Below, one piece after another: positions 14,701 through 28,562 of a DNA stretch of 64,000 nucleotides (within the stretch, counting starts at the first letter, position 1; each line of letters opens with the position of its first letter). The notes below the pieces were generated by a model. The model was not told where the DNA came from. It saw nothing but the letters and a program-made list of their open reading frames with translations, and did not search any database. This stretch comes from Neocallimastix lanati (nom. inval.) (Eukaryota > Neocallimastigomycota > Neocallimastigomycetes > Neocallimastigales > Neocallimastigaceae), in contig JACVTC010000089.1 in the NCBI GenBank assembly GCA_016946835.1, forward strand, positions 1 to 64,000. The letters run 5' to 3'. A program made the translations under genes and the position numbers.

Positions 14701-17149
14701 TTGGTTTTTAGATTATATCAATCGTAAGAAAAATTTAACCCTTCTTCAACAAATTACGATGGGTTTGGAACATATTCATAAATCTGGTTTTATTCATCGT
14801 GATATTAAACCTGCTAATATTTTTATTAGTGAAAATCGTGTAATGATTGGTGATTTTGGTTTAACAAAAAGATATATTAAAGATAATACAGATTATGATA
14901 TTAATGATTTAGTGATAACAGATGATTCTGGAAAAGACCATGCTGATCATTTGGAAATGTTAATGAAAGAAGAATTGGCAAAGGATAATAATAATAACAA
15001 TTATAGTATGAAAACTATTAAAGGTGGAGAGGAACATGATTTAACCCTTGGAGTAGGAACACTTCTTTATGCTTCCCCAGAACAGTTATCAAGAAAACCT
15101 TATTCATTTGCTACTGATATTTATTCATTAAGTGTTATTATGTTGGAACTTTTCTTCCCATTCTGTACATCGTTTGATCGTATGATGCATTTAGTTAATT
15201 TAAGAAAAGGTGAAATTCCAGATTGTCTTAAGAAAAGATGGCCAGAAGAATGCGAACTTCTATTGTCAATGGCCAATGTCGATCCTCAGTTAAGACCTTC
15301 TGCTACAGAGGTTCTTGAGACAATAAATAGACTTTTAGTTCGTCAACCTTCAAAATTTTCAAATATAAAGAATCTTTATCTCCCAAAAAGTTATGATTTA
15401 TTTAATCCTGTATTCCATGGTCTTCGTACATCAAATGATAGTGATAGTCAAATTTTTGAAGAAAGTTCTATGACGCTTTCTTCCTTATCTGCAGAAGAAA
15501 TGCCAATGATTGAAAATGATTCTAGCATAATAAAAAGTCCTGAAGAGTGTTTAGTAAATCCTCGTAATCTTAATATCAATTGGTCACAGGGAATATCATA
15601 TATTGATGAAATAAATAATGAAAATGAAATAGAAAAATATAAAGAAATTAACAGTAATAATAATATTAATAGTAGTAGTAGTAGTAGTAACAATAATAAT
15701 AGTATTAAAAACAGTAATGACAATGGTTATGAAGTTAAAAATTTAGATGAAGATGAAAATGATAATGATAATGAAAAAATAAATTTATTAATTAGTAAAT
15801 TACGTAAAATTCAAATTACATCAAATGAAAATCATAAAGAAGAATCATTGAATGATATAATCGATCCATTATTAGAAATTCTTACTAAAAAATATAATAA
15901 AATTCAAAAAATTCAAAAAATTCGTTACAAATCAGAAAGAAATTCACAAGAATTAAATACCCATAACCAAAATAATACCCATAATAATTCTTCTAGATCT
16001 CTTGATGACTATCTTAATACAACTTCAATAAACAGAGACAGTGCCTATGAAATTCCAAATAGTGACAATGATAATACTCCAAAAATTGTTAATGAATTAA
16101 ATTCAAAATCAAATTCAAATACCAATTCGAATTCAAATTCTAATTCAAATTCTAATTCAAATTCTAATTTAAATTTAAATACAAATTCAAATTTTAATCA
16201 GAAATTTAATTCAAATATAAATAATAATAAACCTCAAATCCAATTAAAGATTAATGAGGTGGAAACAAATATTGATCGTGAAGAAAATTCTGATGATATT
16301 ACTCCACAACCTACTCGTGTACGTAGTGCTTCAGCAATCATGAATAAACATAGTAGTTCAAATCAAATATTTACTCCAAAATCAACACCATATATTGAGA
16401 TGAAAAGTTATAAATTAGGATCTGAAAGTAATGATAGTATCGATTCTTTATCTAATTTAGAATTCTCATCATATGATAATACTAATCTTTCTCCGTATAA
16501 TTATAATCATAGCAATAGTAATAGTAATAGCAGTAGTAATAATAATAATTACAATAATATCAAAAGTAAAAGAAGAAATTCGTATTCTCCTGCACATTCT
16601 AATGAATATTACCTTAATAAATTAAAAGGTATTGATCATGATAGTTATTATTTAACTTCTCCCTCAAATAGTCAACGTGAAGGTTTACTTTATAGTCATA
16701 ATGCTCATATGTTTTATGATACATATGTTGTAAACCAAAATCATAAATTAATGAAAAGAAGTTCAAATAGACGTTCTTCACTTCCAAGCCCATCTTACGT
16801 ATATTGTGAAAATAAAATAAATGCTTATTCAAGAGATTGTTCATCATCATCATCATCTAGTAAAACATTCTTTAACTCTTCAATTAGAAATAACAATAAA
16901 ATTAGTGGATATAATCAAAATAATATTACAGAAGAATTTGCAGTAAGAAACTATCACAATAGTAACCAATTGGGTAATAATGGTGAGTGTCAATGTGATA
17001 AATGTAATGAACAAGAATCATTAGTACTTGGTCTTCTTGCAGAAAATGCTACTTTGGCAAAAAGAATAAAGGAATTAGAAAGAAGAATTAATAGTAACAG
17101 TAACAGTATATCCCCATTTGGTTATCATCGTAATGGAAAATTAAAATAA
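11760..17149 (+). CDS. PAS-domain protein kinase of the eIF2-alpha kinase (PEK/GCN2/HRI) type
   Basis: Exons 11760-12003, 12145-12381 and 12486-17149 keep frame across GT-AG introns and give 1714 aa. The ATG at 11760 is the first in frame with the PAS domain. Residues about 20-155 are a PAS sensor (AQAILDSLVDPLFILDENG, then AEELFEYSRDELIG). The kinase follows: glycine loop GKGGFGSVY at 166-174, Lys188 in YAIKK, HPNVVRYYASW near 278, then a roughly 570-residue Asn/Ser-rich insert before LYIQMEY near 851. Then come HRDIKPANIF near 931, DFG near 950, TLLYASPEQL and DIYSLSVIMLELFFPF. An insert between beta-4 and beta-5 and the SPEQL/ELFFPF signatures are typical of eIF2-alpha kinases. After about 1110 the chain is Asn/Ser-rich and ends in a short coiled coil. 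The substrate is inferred. Confidence 0.85.
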
Positions 17150-17939
17150 CTTAATATATAATTTTTTTAAAAAAAAAAAAAAAATCTTTAGTAAAATGGA
17201 ATATTAAAGTAAAATAAAATAATAAAATTTATATAAATAATTTAAAAAAAAAAAATTTTTTTTTTTATTTATTATCTAATAATTAAAAAATTAATATTTA
17301 ATATTTATATATATAAATTAATTTATTCTATTTTTTTTTTTTTTTTTTTTTTTATTATTTTACTGTATTAATGTTTAATAAAAAATAATTATAAGAAAGA
17401 GAGAAAAAAATAAAAAAATAAAAATAAAAAAATAATAAATAAAATATATTTGTTTTTATTTCAATATAAGTTATATTTATTATTTGAAAAAATAATATTA
17501 TTATTAATGGGTTTATTTTTATTTTTATTTTTATTTTTTTTTTTTTTTTTATTTTTTATTTTTTGTTTATTATTATTATTATTATTTGTTATTATAAATT
17601 ATATTAGGTAAAATAATTTTTATTAAAATTATTTATAAAAATAAAAATTTAAATGTTTTTTTTTTTTTTTTTTTTTTTTTTTTCTTTAAGAATATTTTAT
17701 TATAAAAAATATTTGTAATATTTTTTTTCTCTTTTTAATTTTTTTTTTTTTTTTTTTTTTATTTTACTTTTTCATAATAGAAATAAATTAATTACGAAAA
17801 TAAATATTAAAAAATAATAATAATAATAATAAGAAAATAAAATAAAGTAAAAATTTAAAAACAAAAAAATATATTAGAATACATTTTATAGATACACCTA
17901 TTATATAATAGTATACCATTTTTTGCTTTATATTATTAC
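17150..17939. other. AT-rich 3' flank of the kinase gene
   Basis: This stretch contains long poly-T and poly-A tracts and (TTA)n runs. I see no coding or structural feature. Confidence 0.5.
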
Positions 17940-18970
17940 TTATATTAACAATTGATTGACAATTATTGGAGATTTAGTAGTTCGTTATTCGTTGTTACGA
18001 TTTTATATCCTGAAGTGAAAGTGGATCTTCTTTTAATTTTATCACCAATGAAATCGGCATTAAATTTTCTTTCTGTTATAATGAATTAAATATTCCTTTG
18101 TACTTTTAAGGTATTTTAATAATTTGAATACTTGCATTTAAATCAATCTTTGTTAGATTCTCAGATAATTTTCCAGCTATACTTACTGCAAATGCTATAT
18201 CATGGTCTCGTTTTTATTGATAAATTATAATAGGGATCCAATCAATCTTTTATAATCAGTTATATAAATTTTTTCAAAGTTTTCTCTATCTTCTAATTTT
18301 ATATTAATACATAATGTTTTATTTATTTTAGTATTGTTTATATTATAGTTAGTTTATATTTTTTTAATATATAATCTTTTTGATTAATTTTGTAACCTTT
18401 ATTTGTTTTAAATTATATCAATTTCAATGATTTTATTTGCTCTTTTATCTGTGGAAGCTGTCTTCTAGCTTGTTTGAGTCCATCGAGAGTCTTTTGTAAT
18501 AATTGATATTTTTTTTTATCTTTGATTGGAATTTGAACACAAATATTTATTCATCTAGATTAGTATTCAGGTATGAAGCTTTAATATTGATTTGTCTTAA
18601 ATCCTATTTATATGTTGATGTAATAGAAATTGTCTAAAACTGTCCATTTCTATTTTAGGAGAATAGGTACATTTGTAATCAACTTCTTTAATTTGGCAAA
18701 AACTTCCGACGACCAATCTTTCATTATATATACCATTATCTTTCATTATATATACCATTATCTTTAGTAGTAAAAACCCATTTAATATCGAGTGGTTTAA
18801 TGCTCTATGGAATATTTTTATTTTCCACAATTTTCATATCATTATTTCTATATAAATTTTTTTAATTCTTTGTTTATTGCATCTTACCATTTGTTGGTAT
18901 TTTCTGAATTCATAGCATCTTCAAAAGTCTTTGGAATTATTGTATCAATATTATTAATTCTATATCTTTT
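17940..18970 (-). mobile_element. Ty1/copia fossil (RNase H and RT remnants)
   Basis: On the minus strand, about 17950-18080 resembles the copia RNase H stretch (NADFIGDKI followed by RRST and SGYK). Positions about 18600-18960 resemble the reverse transcriptase N-terminal part (RLVVGSFCQIKEVDYKCTYS). Both pieces are in the expected order for one minus-strand element. It is badly broken, with many breaks, and has no recognisable LTR pair, so it is old. Confidence 0.65.
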
Positions 18971-20581
18971 ACATCTTTAATTTTCATCATCTGAATCTGT
19001 TTACCTCTCTCAAAATATGATTTATTTAATATAGATGTTTTGTAATTCATTTTTCTTTCTTCATTTGATTGATAATTTTTTCTTTTCCTTTTTCAATTGT
19101 TTTTTTTTTTTTTTTCTTTTTATGTTTTGTTTTATTTTGTTTTTTCTTTATCAATTTTTTCATTCTTTATTATTTATTAATAATTTTATTATTCTATTTA
19201 AAAATTAAAATTTTATATATTTTTCTTCAGTTTTCCTTAATTTTCTTTTATTTAAAATTTCCGTATCAATAAAATTGTCTTAAGATTCATTTTCAAAATT
19301 ATCGTCTTTAATTTTAATATTTTTCATATATTTCATTATTTTCAAAATTTAATTTTTCATCTTTCATATTAACCAGACTTTTATGGTTGCTTTCTATTTT
19401 ATTTTCATTAAGCTTCTTGTTTATCATTTTATAATTATTATGGCTTGATTTTGATAAATTTTTAATTAATTCTAAAGTTTATAAAATTTTTATTCATAAT
19501 TTTTATTAAAATAATTTTTTTTTTAACATTTTTATTCAAAAAATCAATGTAATTTCCATATCTTTTATGTTTTTAAAGTTATTTCTATTAAATACATAAT
19601 TATTTTCGTTATTTTGTTATTTTCATGAATAATTTTTGCATGGCTTTCATTTGATAGTAATATTTTACTACTTTCAATATTTATATTTTTGAGTATTTCC
19701 TCTTTATTTTTAGCTAATTTTTGATCTTATTTTTAATTAATTTTAGAGAATAAATTACTTTTGTAATTCCGGATTTCATTATTATATTATTATAAAACTT
19801 TAGTAAAAATAAAAAAATCTACCAACAATATTATAATTATCAACAAATTTAAAACTCTATTCACAATACCAATACAATTTTCATATCATAATTTTAAAAA
19901 AAATTTTTTAAAAAATATCCTATATTTTTTTTTTTTTTTTAAGAAATATCAATTATTTTTGGAACTTAGATATTCATTAATATAATCTTCATTAATTTTA
20001 TTTTCATTAATTATTTCATTTTCTAATTTATTTTTTATAACATATTTTCATTATTATATTCATCCATTAGTTTTGTATTATCTTCAGGATTAATTTTATT
20101 CTGTTTGTTTTCATTCATTTCAAATCCATTATGATAAATGGATTGACTAAATGTAATAAGTGCTATTTCCCATCAATTTGTTTATCTTAAAGATTAAAAG
20201 AATAAAAAAATGATATGCCTAGTGAGCCTAATGAATTTCCGTTGAAGTATGCCTGGCGGATGATTACTATTGAAAGAAAAACTTTAATTCATTTAAGAAT
20301 AAGTCATTACATGTTATTTATAATCATTTTTTCAACATTTATAAGAATATTTTATTACATATTATTATTGGTATATATCAAATAGAAATATGATACACTT
20401 AATAATGTAGTACAATTTACAAAATTTAATTACATTGTATATCAATGGTATTTAACAATGATAATACTAATAAATCTTAATATAATATTTTTGAATTTAC
20501 AATAAAATTTATTATTAATTCTACTAAAAAAAAAGTTTTTGAAATATTATTATTATTTAAAATTTATAAATTAGAATTACA

Positions 20582-20623
<42 letters not shown>

Positions 20624-20737
20624 ATACAAAGAGAAAGGAATTTTTAAAAAATTTTTTTTTTTTAATTCCATTCATTAATTTTTGATAAAATTATTAATAT
20701 ACCCAGGTTTATTTGTAATTATAATTAATTGAAGATA
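18971..20737. other. AT-rich stretch, probably partly worn copia sequence
   Basis: On the minus strand, roughly 19000-20150 reads as Asn/Lys-rich low-complexity sequence like the linker before copia reverse transcriptase, so it may be more of the same fossil. Positions 20205-20280 are briefly less AT-rich and unidentified. A poly-A run lies at 20582-20620. The end is the 5' flank of the next gene. Confidence 0.4.
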
Positions 20738-22278
20738 ATGTTAAAATCAATAAATAGCAGTAATTCCTTTAATTTAAATAAAGAAGAAAGCAAAGAATTA
20801 AAAACTCATCGATTATTATTTATACATGATTTAATTTTACCTAATGTTACTGTTCTTAAAAACTCAAAACTACAAATTTTTCAAATTGGAAATCCAAAAT
20901 TCAATTTTAATAAAGTAAGGATACTAGGAATAGTAACGCAAATCAAAAATGATATACTTTGGATAGGTATAAAATAATTATAGCATTTTAATAATTTTTT
21001 AATGTTTAACAATTGAAAAAAAAAAGAAATTAAAATTTATGAATACAAAAAAAGTTATAAAAAAAAAAAAAAAAATGCATATATAATATTTAAAATTATA
21101 TATAAAATAAAATGTAATTTTTAAAATATAATATAAAATTAATTCTTATTATCATAATTGCTATTGTAATTATTAATTATTTTCATAATTTATAAAGACG
21201 ATTCATCAGGATGTATATCCGTAAAATTACCAAAAAAAGGAATTTATGCAAATAGATTTGATTTATTTAAAGTTGGTTGTCAATTAGAAGTATTAGGTCA
21301 ATTAATAGAATGTAATAATAATAATATAATTGAACGGTTTATTGAAGGGGAAAGGTAAAATTTTTTTTCTAAAAATTCTAGCAATAATAATAAAAAATAA
21401 TATGAATTTATAATAAATAACAATAAAGTTTATATTATACATGAATTTATAAAATATTAAATTTATTTATATAAACTAAATAATAATTTATTAAAAATAT
21501 ATTTATTAAATCAGTTTTAATATAAAAAATGATCCTATATATGAAATTTTAAGACCATTAGAAATAATAAAACTTTACAAAGAAAATTATTTCTCAGGTA
21601 TACATAGACCAACAAAAGTAACTTCTATAATGCTAGAAGATGAGGAAGATATCAATGATGTTAATTTATCAACTTATCCTGGTTCTGTTATTACCAGAAA
21701 AAGAAAATTTGAAGAAGAAACAGAAAATGAAAAAGATGAATCTGATGATTTTTCAGATTTTGGAAATTCATTATTGGATATATCAGATATAAGTATGTTA
21801 AAAATTAAATATTATATATTAATACACATAAAAATGAAAATGAATGGAACAAAAAAAAAAAAATACAAAAGAGATAGAAAAAGATATTATGTAAATATTT
21901 TATATATTAACAATTTTAATCAAATAAAAATTTTAAATAATAAAAATTATATATAAATATAGATATTGAAGTTGAATTTAATGAAAATGAAAATAAAATA
22001 TATGAATTGTTAAAAAAATATCCAAATGGTTTATCTTTTAACGATATACAAAAAAAACTAAATAATATACAAAGTCAAGATTTAATTCAAGGACTTCAAA
22101 ATGTAAGTTTTATTATTATTATTATTGCTATTATTATTGTTTAATAATTTATTTTTGTTTATAATTTGTTAATAGTTTATTAACCTTTATATATATATAT
22201 ATTAATATAAATTTTAAATTACAAAAGTTACAAACTTCAAAAATTTATATAAATAAAAATAAATATTTTATTTTGTAA
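20738..22278 (+). CDS. OB-fold plus winged-helix protein, RPA2/Stn1-like
   Basis: Exons 20738-20966, 21198-21354, 21515-21792, 21963-22102 and 22228-22278 join in frame at GT-AG junctions to give 284 aa. Residues about 20-150 look like an OB fold: the strand pattern VRILGIVTQIKNDILWIGDD then SSGCISVKLP and GCQLEVLGQLIE parallels the RPA32 and Stn1 core (IVGII..., IDDGTG, V.GxL). An acidic linker with KRKFEEETENEKDESDDF follows. The last 60 residues (IYELLKKYPNGLSFNDIQKK and on to KIYINKNKYFIL) fit a winged-helix domain like that at the RPA32 or Stn1 C-terminus. Such proteins bind single-stranded DNA in replication or telomere complexes. I cannot choose between RPA2, Stn1 and an RMI2-type protein by eye. 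The gene is convergent with CFAP57. Confidence 0.65.
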
Positions 22279-22783
22279 TATTTTAGTATAATTTTAATAT
22301 AAATAAAATTCTATTAATAAAATGAATAAATGGGAAAAACAAAAATTAATATTAAAAAAGTCTAATGGACGTATTTCAATATGAAAATGATTGATTATAT
22401 ACATTTTTAAAACAATTTGAACATATTATATGGTTGTTTATGTACATTTTAAATACAAAAATTATGATTGATCGAATGATAACTTAAAAATAAAATTAAA
22501 AAAATAAAAGTAATTGTAATTATTATTAAAAATTATTAATGAAAAACTATATAAAGTTCAATCTATAAATTACATTATAAATATTGTAAAATTTATATTT
22601 ATAATTAAAACGTAATTAATAAGAATAATGTTAATGATTAATTTAATATGCAATATTCAAAATGATGTATATAACTATGTTATATATAATATACTACATG
22701 TATTTTTACCAATATTATTTACATGAAATTTAAAAAAAAAAAATTAAATATATAAAATTATATGAAATCTATCTATAAATTGA
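22279..22783. other. Short AT-rich spacer between convergent genes
   Basis: The two genes meet tail to tail here. The sequence is A/T-rich and must contain both 3' untranslated regions. No further feature is seen. Confidence 0.5.
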
Positions 22784-23969
22784 TTATAAATTGTTTTCTC
22801 TTTTTTCTCCTTGTTGAGCAATGGACATTACTCTTTTTAATGTTCTTTGAGTATTAGTTAATCTATTTCTTTCAACTTTAACTTGACATAACAAACTGCT
22901 TAATTCACTTTTATACAAAAATGTATAGTGAAAAAAAAAAAAAAAAAAAAATTAGTTAATATTAAACTTTTAAATTTGGTATTATTTTTATAAATTAATA
23001 TATTTTATAAATAATTTTTTACCTAATTAATTCAATATTATTATTAAGCATCAATGTTAATTCTTTAGTACTTTGTTTTTCTTCTTCAATAATTTGATTC
23101 TTGTATTTCTTAATTTGATGAATCATTGTATTTTGTTGTCGCAAAATCTCATCTTTAGTATTTTCATCCATTTTATCATCTTCTTCCAAAAAACAAACAT
23201 TTTGTAAAAATTGTTTATATACTTTTTCAAATGTTTTCTTTTTTTTTAGTTTTTTTAAAAAAAAAAAAATAATAAAATAAAAAAAAAAAAAATAATAATA
23301 ATAATAATGATATTAATATTAATATTAATAATAGATAATTAATAATATTAAGAATAGAAATATTATTGAAATAGAAAAAAAAAAAAAAAGACAAAAAAAA
23401 TTTTTTGTTTTGTATTAAATATATATATGTTCATTTTCTTTTTTAAATAATTAAAACATTAATATAAACATATTAATATTTATATTTTAGTATACCTTTA
23501 ATAATTTAGGTTCAAGAATAACATCAATTAAATCATTTAAACTGACTCTAAATTTAGTAACTATTGAAAGATATGATCTAATAGTAATTTTTTCTTTTTC
23601 TATCTTGTGAATAAGATCATCAATTTTTTCTGTAATAACTTCAATAGAATTCTCGTAATTCTGATTTTTCTTTTTAAAAGTTTGTAAATCTTCATCCAAT
23701 ATCTAATCATTTATATTTTATTAATTTTTATTAATTATTATTAAAATATAAAAATATTAAAAACATAAAAATATAAAATAAATAAAAATATTAATATAAA
23801 AATATTAAAAATATTAAAAATATAAAAATATTAAAAATATAAAAATATTAAAAATATAGAAATATTAAAAATATAAAAATATTAAAAATATTAAAAATAT
23901 AAAAATATTAAAAATATAAAAATATTAAAAATATAAAAATATTAAAATATTAAAAATAAAAAAAATTTT

Positions 23970-24013
<44 letters not shown>

Positions 24014-27000
24014 TAATTAGTTTAATTTTTTTAAGATTAATATATATTTTTCTTTACAATAATTTTTTCAGAAATTTCTTCAATTTCTTGTTCTCTTGGT
24101 TCAATTTGAGTTTTTAATTCTTTAATTTTATAGTCTAAAACATATTTATATTTTTCCAATTCCTGATTTTCTTTCTTTAAATCAAATATACTCTTCTCTT
24201 TATCATGAACCATTTCTTCTCTTACAAGAATCTATTTTTAATATATTTTATCGTTTGTATTTATGAAATATTAATTCTAAATTAATGAAATTATTCTTTC
24301 AATATAAGTATATTTAATCTAATATATAAAAACTTTTTTTTTTTTATTTTTTCTTTTATATTTCCTTTATTCATACTTCTCGATTCACACCAGCTATATT
24401 AGCTTCCATTTTTGATATAATGTCTTTAAGTCGACGGCATTCTGTCTGAATTCTTTCTAACTCTGCTTTATGTGTTTCAATTTCTGCATAAAATGAAGTA
24501 AACTTCTTTTTCATAATTCCATTTTCACCTTTCATATATGCTGCAGTTTCTTTTTGATTTTTAATAATATCATCATATTTTCCTTTGAGGTTTTCAATTT
24601 CAATTTCTGTATCTTCCTTAGTTTGTCTTATTATTTCTTCATTTTCTTTATTCTGTTTATAAAGTTTATTTTTTAACTAAGAATAACAAAAAAAAATTAT
24701 TAATATTTATAAATATTAATTCATATTAATAATATTAATTTAGTTTTATTTATTTAAATAAGTAAATGAAATATATTTCTTTTTATTACTAACATTGTTT
24801 ATATCATTTTCTTTATCACTTAATATTTTATCATTCAACATAGATAATTCTTCTAATTCCTCAAAATTTTTAGAATTAAGATCTCTAACTTCCTTTTCCC
24901 ATTTTGCTTGAACTTTTGCTAATTCTTGTTCTAATTCTTCATATTTTCGGTATTTACCCATTAATTTATAATTATTTAAACTTTCCAATTCCTATATTTT
25001 TATTTATATTTAAATTTGAAAAATAAAAAAAAAAAAATTATTATAATAATATTTCTATAAAATATTATTATTTAAATAATATATATGTATAGTAATATAT
25101 TTAAAAAAAATTACTTGTATAGTTTTTTCATAATTTTCAACTTCTTTAGCAAACTTTTCTTCATGTTTTTCCCTTTCATACTCTATTAAATTTTTTAAAT
25201 TTTTATTTTCATTATTTAAATATTCTAATTTTCCTTTATGCTCCTTAATTATTGTATTCTTGTCTTTATTAAAATCTACATCATTATTTCTTAATTGATA
25301 ATCCTTTTCTAATTTTAATTCTTCAACTCGAGTCTTTAATTCAACAATTTTTGATAACTTTTCTTCTAATTCAGCTTTTGTAATTAACATTTCATTACCA
25401 TAATGCATATTAAGTTTTTGTTTATCTTCTTTCTCACTAATTTGAAATATAAAAATATTTCCATCTTCACCAGTACTAATAAGAAATCTATCATCACATG
25501 ATACTTGAAGTGAAGTAACTGCTTTTGAATGAGCTTTATGTTCTCTATATTCTACTTCTGTTTTTGAATTTAATGGATATCTTAAAGCTCGAATTGTACC
25601 CTTATTTGTACCTTAGTTTTAAAAAAATAATATGAAATTATTATATAAACAATATTTTAGTAATTACAAAAAATTAAAATATTGCCAATTAAATTATAAA
25701 AATTTTAATATTTTATTATAAATCTTTTTTATTATATTATACATAATAATTAATTTATATATTACCTGCAAAGAGCAATTTTCCGGAATTTGATAAAATA
25801 ATCTTTAATTAAATTCAAAATATATTAATATAAATATATTTATTTATATGTATTAATTCAAAAATACATAAATATAAAAAAATATAATCAAAATATTAAA
25901 TATTTATTTAAAAAAAAAAAAATTATATTTTTATTCAACCTGAGTTAATACTTCATCAGTCTTTAATTCTTTTGTTACTTGTGAATCCTCAATTTCCTAA
26001 AATTTTATTAATTAATATATTAATATATTTTTCATTTATTATTTAATAAATTTTATTTTTAATATTATTATCATTTAAATTTAAATATTTATTAAAATAA
26101 ATGATTAACCTTTAATGTTTTATCAGACCCTACAGCATAAATAGTATTATTGTTATGAGCCAATATAGCACATGTATAATTACAATTTTTTAGAACATGT
26201 TCACCTTCTCTTTTCTTCTGTTGAAATCCAATAATTGACCATAAGTAAACTGCACCATCTTTTCCACAAGATACCATTTTTGTATCATCTTTACTCCATT
26301 TAATTGAATTTATTTTTCCATTATGCCCTGTCAATGTTAAAATAAGTTTAAATGTCCATGTAGAATATATATGAATGTCATTTCCTGATACAGCAGCAAA
26401 ATATTGACCTCCATTACTAAATTTACACTAAATATATTTTATAAATAAAATAATAAATTTTTAAAATTTAATTATTAAAAATATTTTTTTTTTAAATGAT
26501 ATTTTGAAGAGATTGAAATTGAAATTTTTCTTCATAAATCAAAATTGAATAATTATTTTATTACGAAATATATATATAAATACATATATAAATAAACATT
26601 ATTTTAAACAATATATTCTTATTACTTCTCGACAACTACGAATATTAAACTCTTTAAATGTCTTTATATCATCTACTAAAATATTCATAAATCTAAGTTT
26701 ATCATTAAATCCAACAATAATATATAATCCACTTGGATGAATGCTTAAACAATATGCTTCTTCTTGATAATATTTAACTAATTCTAAATTTTTTTCAATA
26801 TAGTTCCATATTCGAAGAGTATGATCCTTACTACATGTTGCAATTAGACTTTTTCTTGCACAAATATCTAATGCCAAAATTCCTCCTGTATGGAACGATA
26901 ATGATAATTGACTAAATAAAAGATTATTATCGCTATCATTATCAATATTCTAATAATTTTAATTTCATTAAATTTCATTAAGATATTTTATACAATATAT

Positions 27001-28562
27001 ATATATATATATATATAAATTTGTTAATTATTATAAATATATGAAAAAAAGTTTTTTATTATTTCATTATTAAATTATAAAATTAAAAAAATGATCGATT
27101 TATTACCAATAAAATATCTTCACATTTATATAAATCAATAAAAAAGAGTTGATTACTTGAAGTAGAACAAATTAATTCATCCTCATTAGAGTTTTTTACT
27201 AAATAATTAACAATAATACTATCATCATTTGTTAATTTTATTTTTTTTAATATTTTATACTGATCAGATGAAAAAGTCGTTTTATTATAATTAATTTCAT
27301 CTACATCTGGATTCTTTAACTCAAATGGATCAATACTAAATTTATATATTGTTACAACATTATTTCCAGTTAAAGCAAATCCATCTTTTATTCCACATAT
27401 AGAATATATTGGACTATTATTAATTTCTTTTATGTCATGAGCATTTTCTAATTCATCTATGTATGTTCCTGAATAATCAAAAACATCTATTCTTCCTTCT
27501 CTTGTGCCAGCTAATAGAAAGAAATTATTTATCCAACAATGGCATAAATATTCCTATATTTTAACATATTTTAATAATAATAATAATAATAATAGTTCTA
27601 ATTAATATTTATTTTTTATAATAATATATATTAATATATGTATTATGTATTTTACAGCTGGTTTTTCGGGTCTAGTAATATCAATAATATCATATGAACC
27701 CTTTTTAATACTATAAATTCTTAAATAACCTTTTCCTACAACGGAAATAAGATAATTGGGATCTTTATTAATATTCATCTCATAGAGATAATCATTATCA
27801 TTATAACTAGGATCATCCATCAATGAAGGATGAAATGAAGGAGGTGTATTTTCAATTACCATTGATAGTATAGCTTTATCTAATTTATATTGATAAATCT
27901 TCCAATCTGGTGCTCCAGTTTGAGCATATAAAAATTTATTGTCTTCTGAAAACTTGATTATCATAATTCTCTTTATATATATATATATTTATATAACGAT
28001 TTATATTTATATATATCAATATATATTAATATTTATATAAATTTGTTACTAATAAAATATATTATTTTTTTTTTTTTATTTTCATTTCTATTTATTAAAA
28101 ACTTAATTAAAAATTATATATATTACAGTAGATTTTGGTAGTTTATCTATGACAATATTTTTTATAATGACTGTTAATCTTAAATCATAAATTATAATTT
28201 GAGAAAATTTATCTGTTATTTCAGCAAATGCCATAAATTTTCTATTAGGGGACAATGTAAGTGCTGTAATTTCAACACAGTCTTGACTTCCCATTAAAAA
28301 AAATTGTTTCTTTTTATTAATATCATATCGAATAATACATGTACCTGTTGCATACATAATTTCATCATTATTTGTAAATATGGTATTGGTATTAATATTA
28401 TGATTAATACCATAAATTTGCCTATATTATAATAAAAGTTATTTTGATAAATTAATATAAGAATATTAAATATATATATAAATATATACATTTTTTTTTT
28501 AATACTAATTAAATATTAAAATAATAATATTATTACTCATGTGCAATAGAAGCAATAGACAT
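22784..28562 (-). CDS. CFAP57: Cilia- and flagella-associated protein 57 (WD40 plus coiled coil)
   Basis: Fifteen exons, complement of 22784-22907, 23023-23237, 23496-23702, 24058-24231, 24377-24676, 24794-24991, 25115-25611, 25766-25802, 25940-25996, 26110-26427, 26626-26949, 27107-27553, 27656-27970, 28127-28421 and 28537-28562, give 1177 aa (human about 1250). The N-terminal half is WD40 propeller ([54 protein letters not shown] with [37 protein letters not shown]). From about residue 675 it is coiled coil ([20 protein letters not shown] and [12 protein letters not shown] are strong family matches). CFAP57 is an axonemal inner-dynein-arm factor, so the organism should make flagellated zoospores. 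Three introns appear to start GTTA or GTTG instead of GTAA. The tiny first exon is the least certain part. Confidence 0.92.
23741..23965. repeat. Intronic minisatellite in CFAP57
   Basis: A run of about a dozen alternating AATATTAAA and AATATAAA units is followed by a poly-A tract of over 40 bases (to 24010). It lies wholly inside the intron between the CFAP57 exons at 23702 and 24058. Confidence 0.75.

Noticed and set aside
12564-16856. Several minus-strand frames inside the kinase gene
   Set aside because: They are antisense to a well-supported coding exon and consist of low-complexity hydrophobic sequence opposite Asn/Ser codons.
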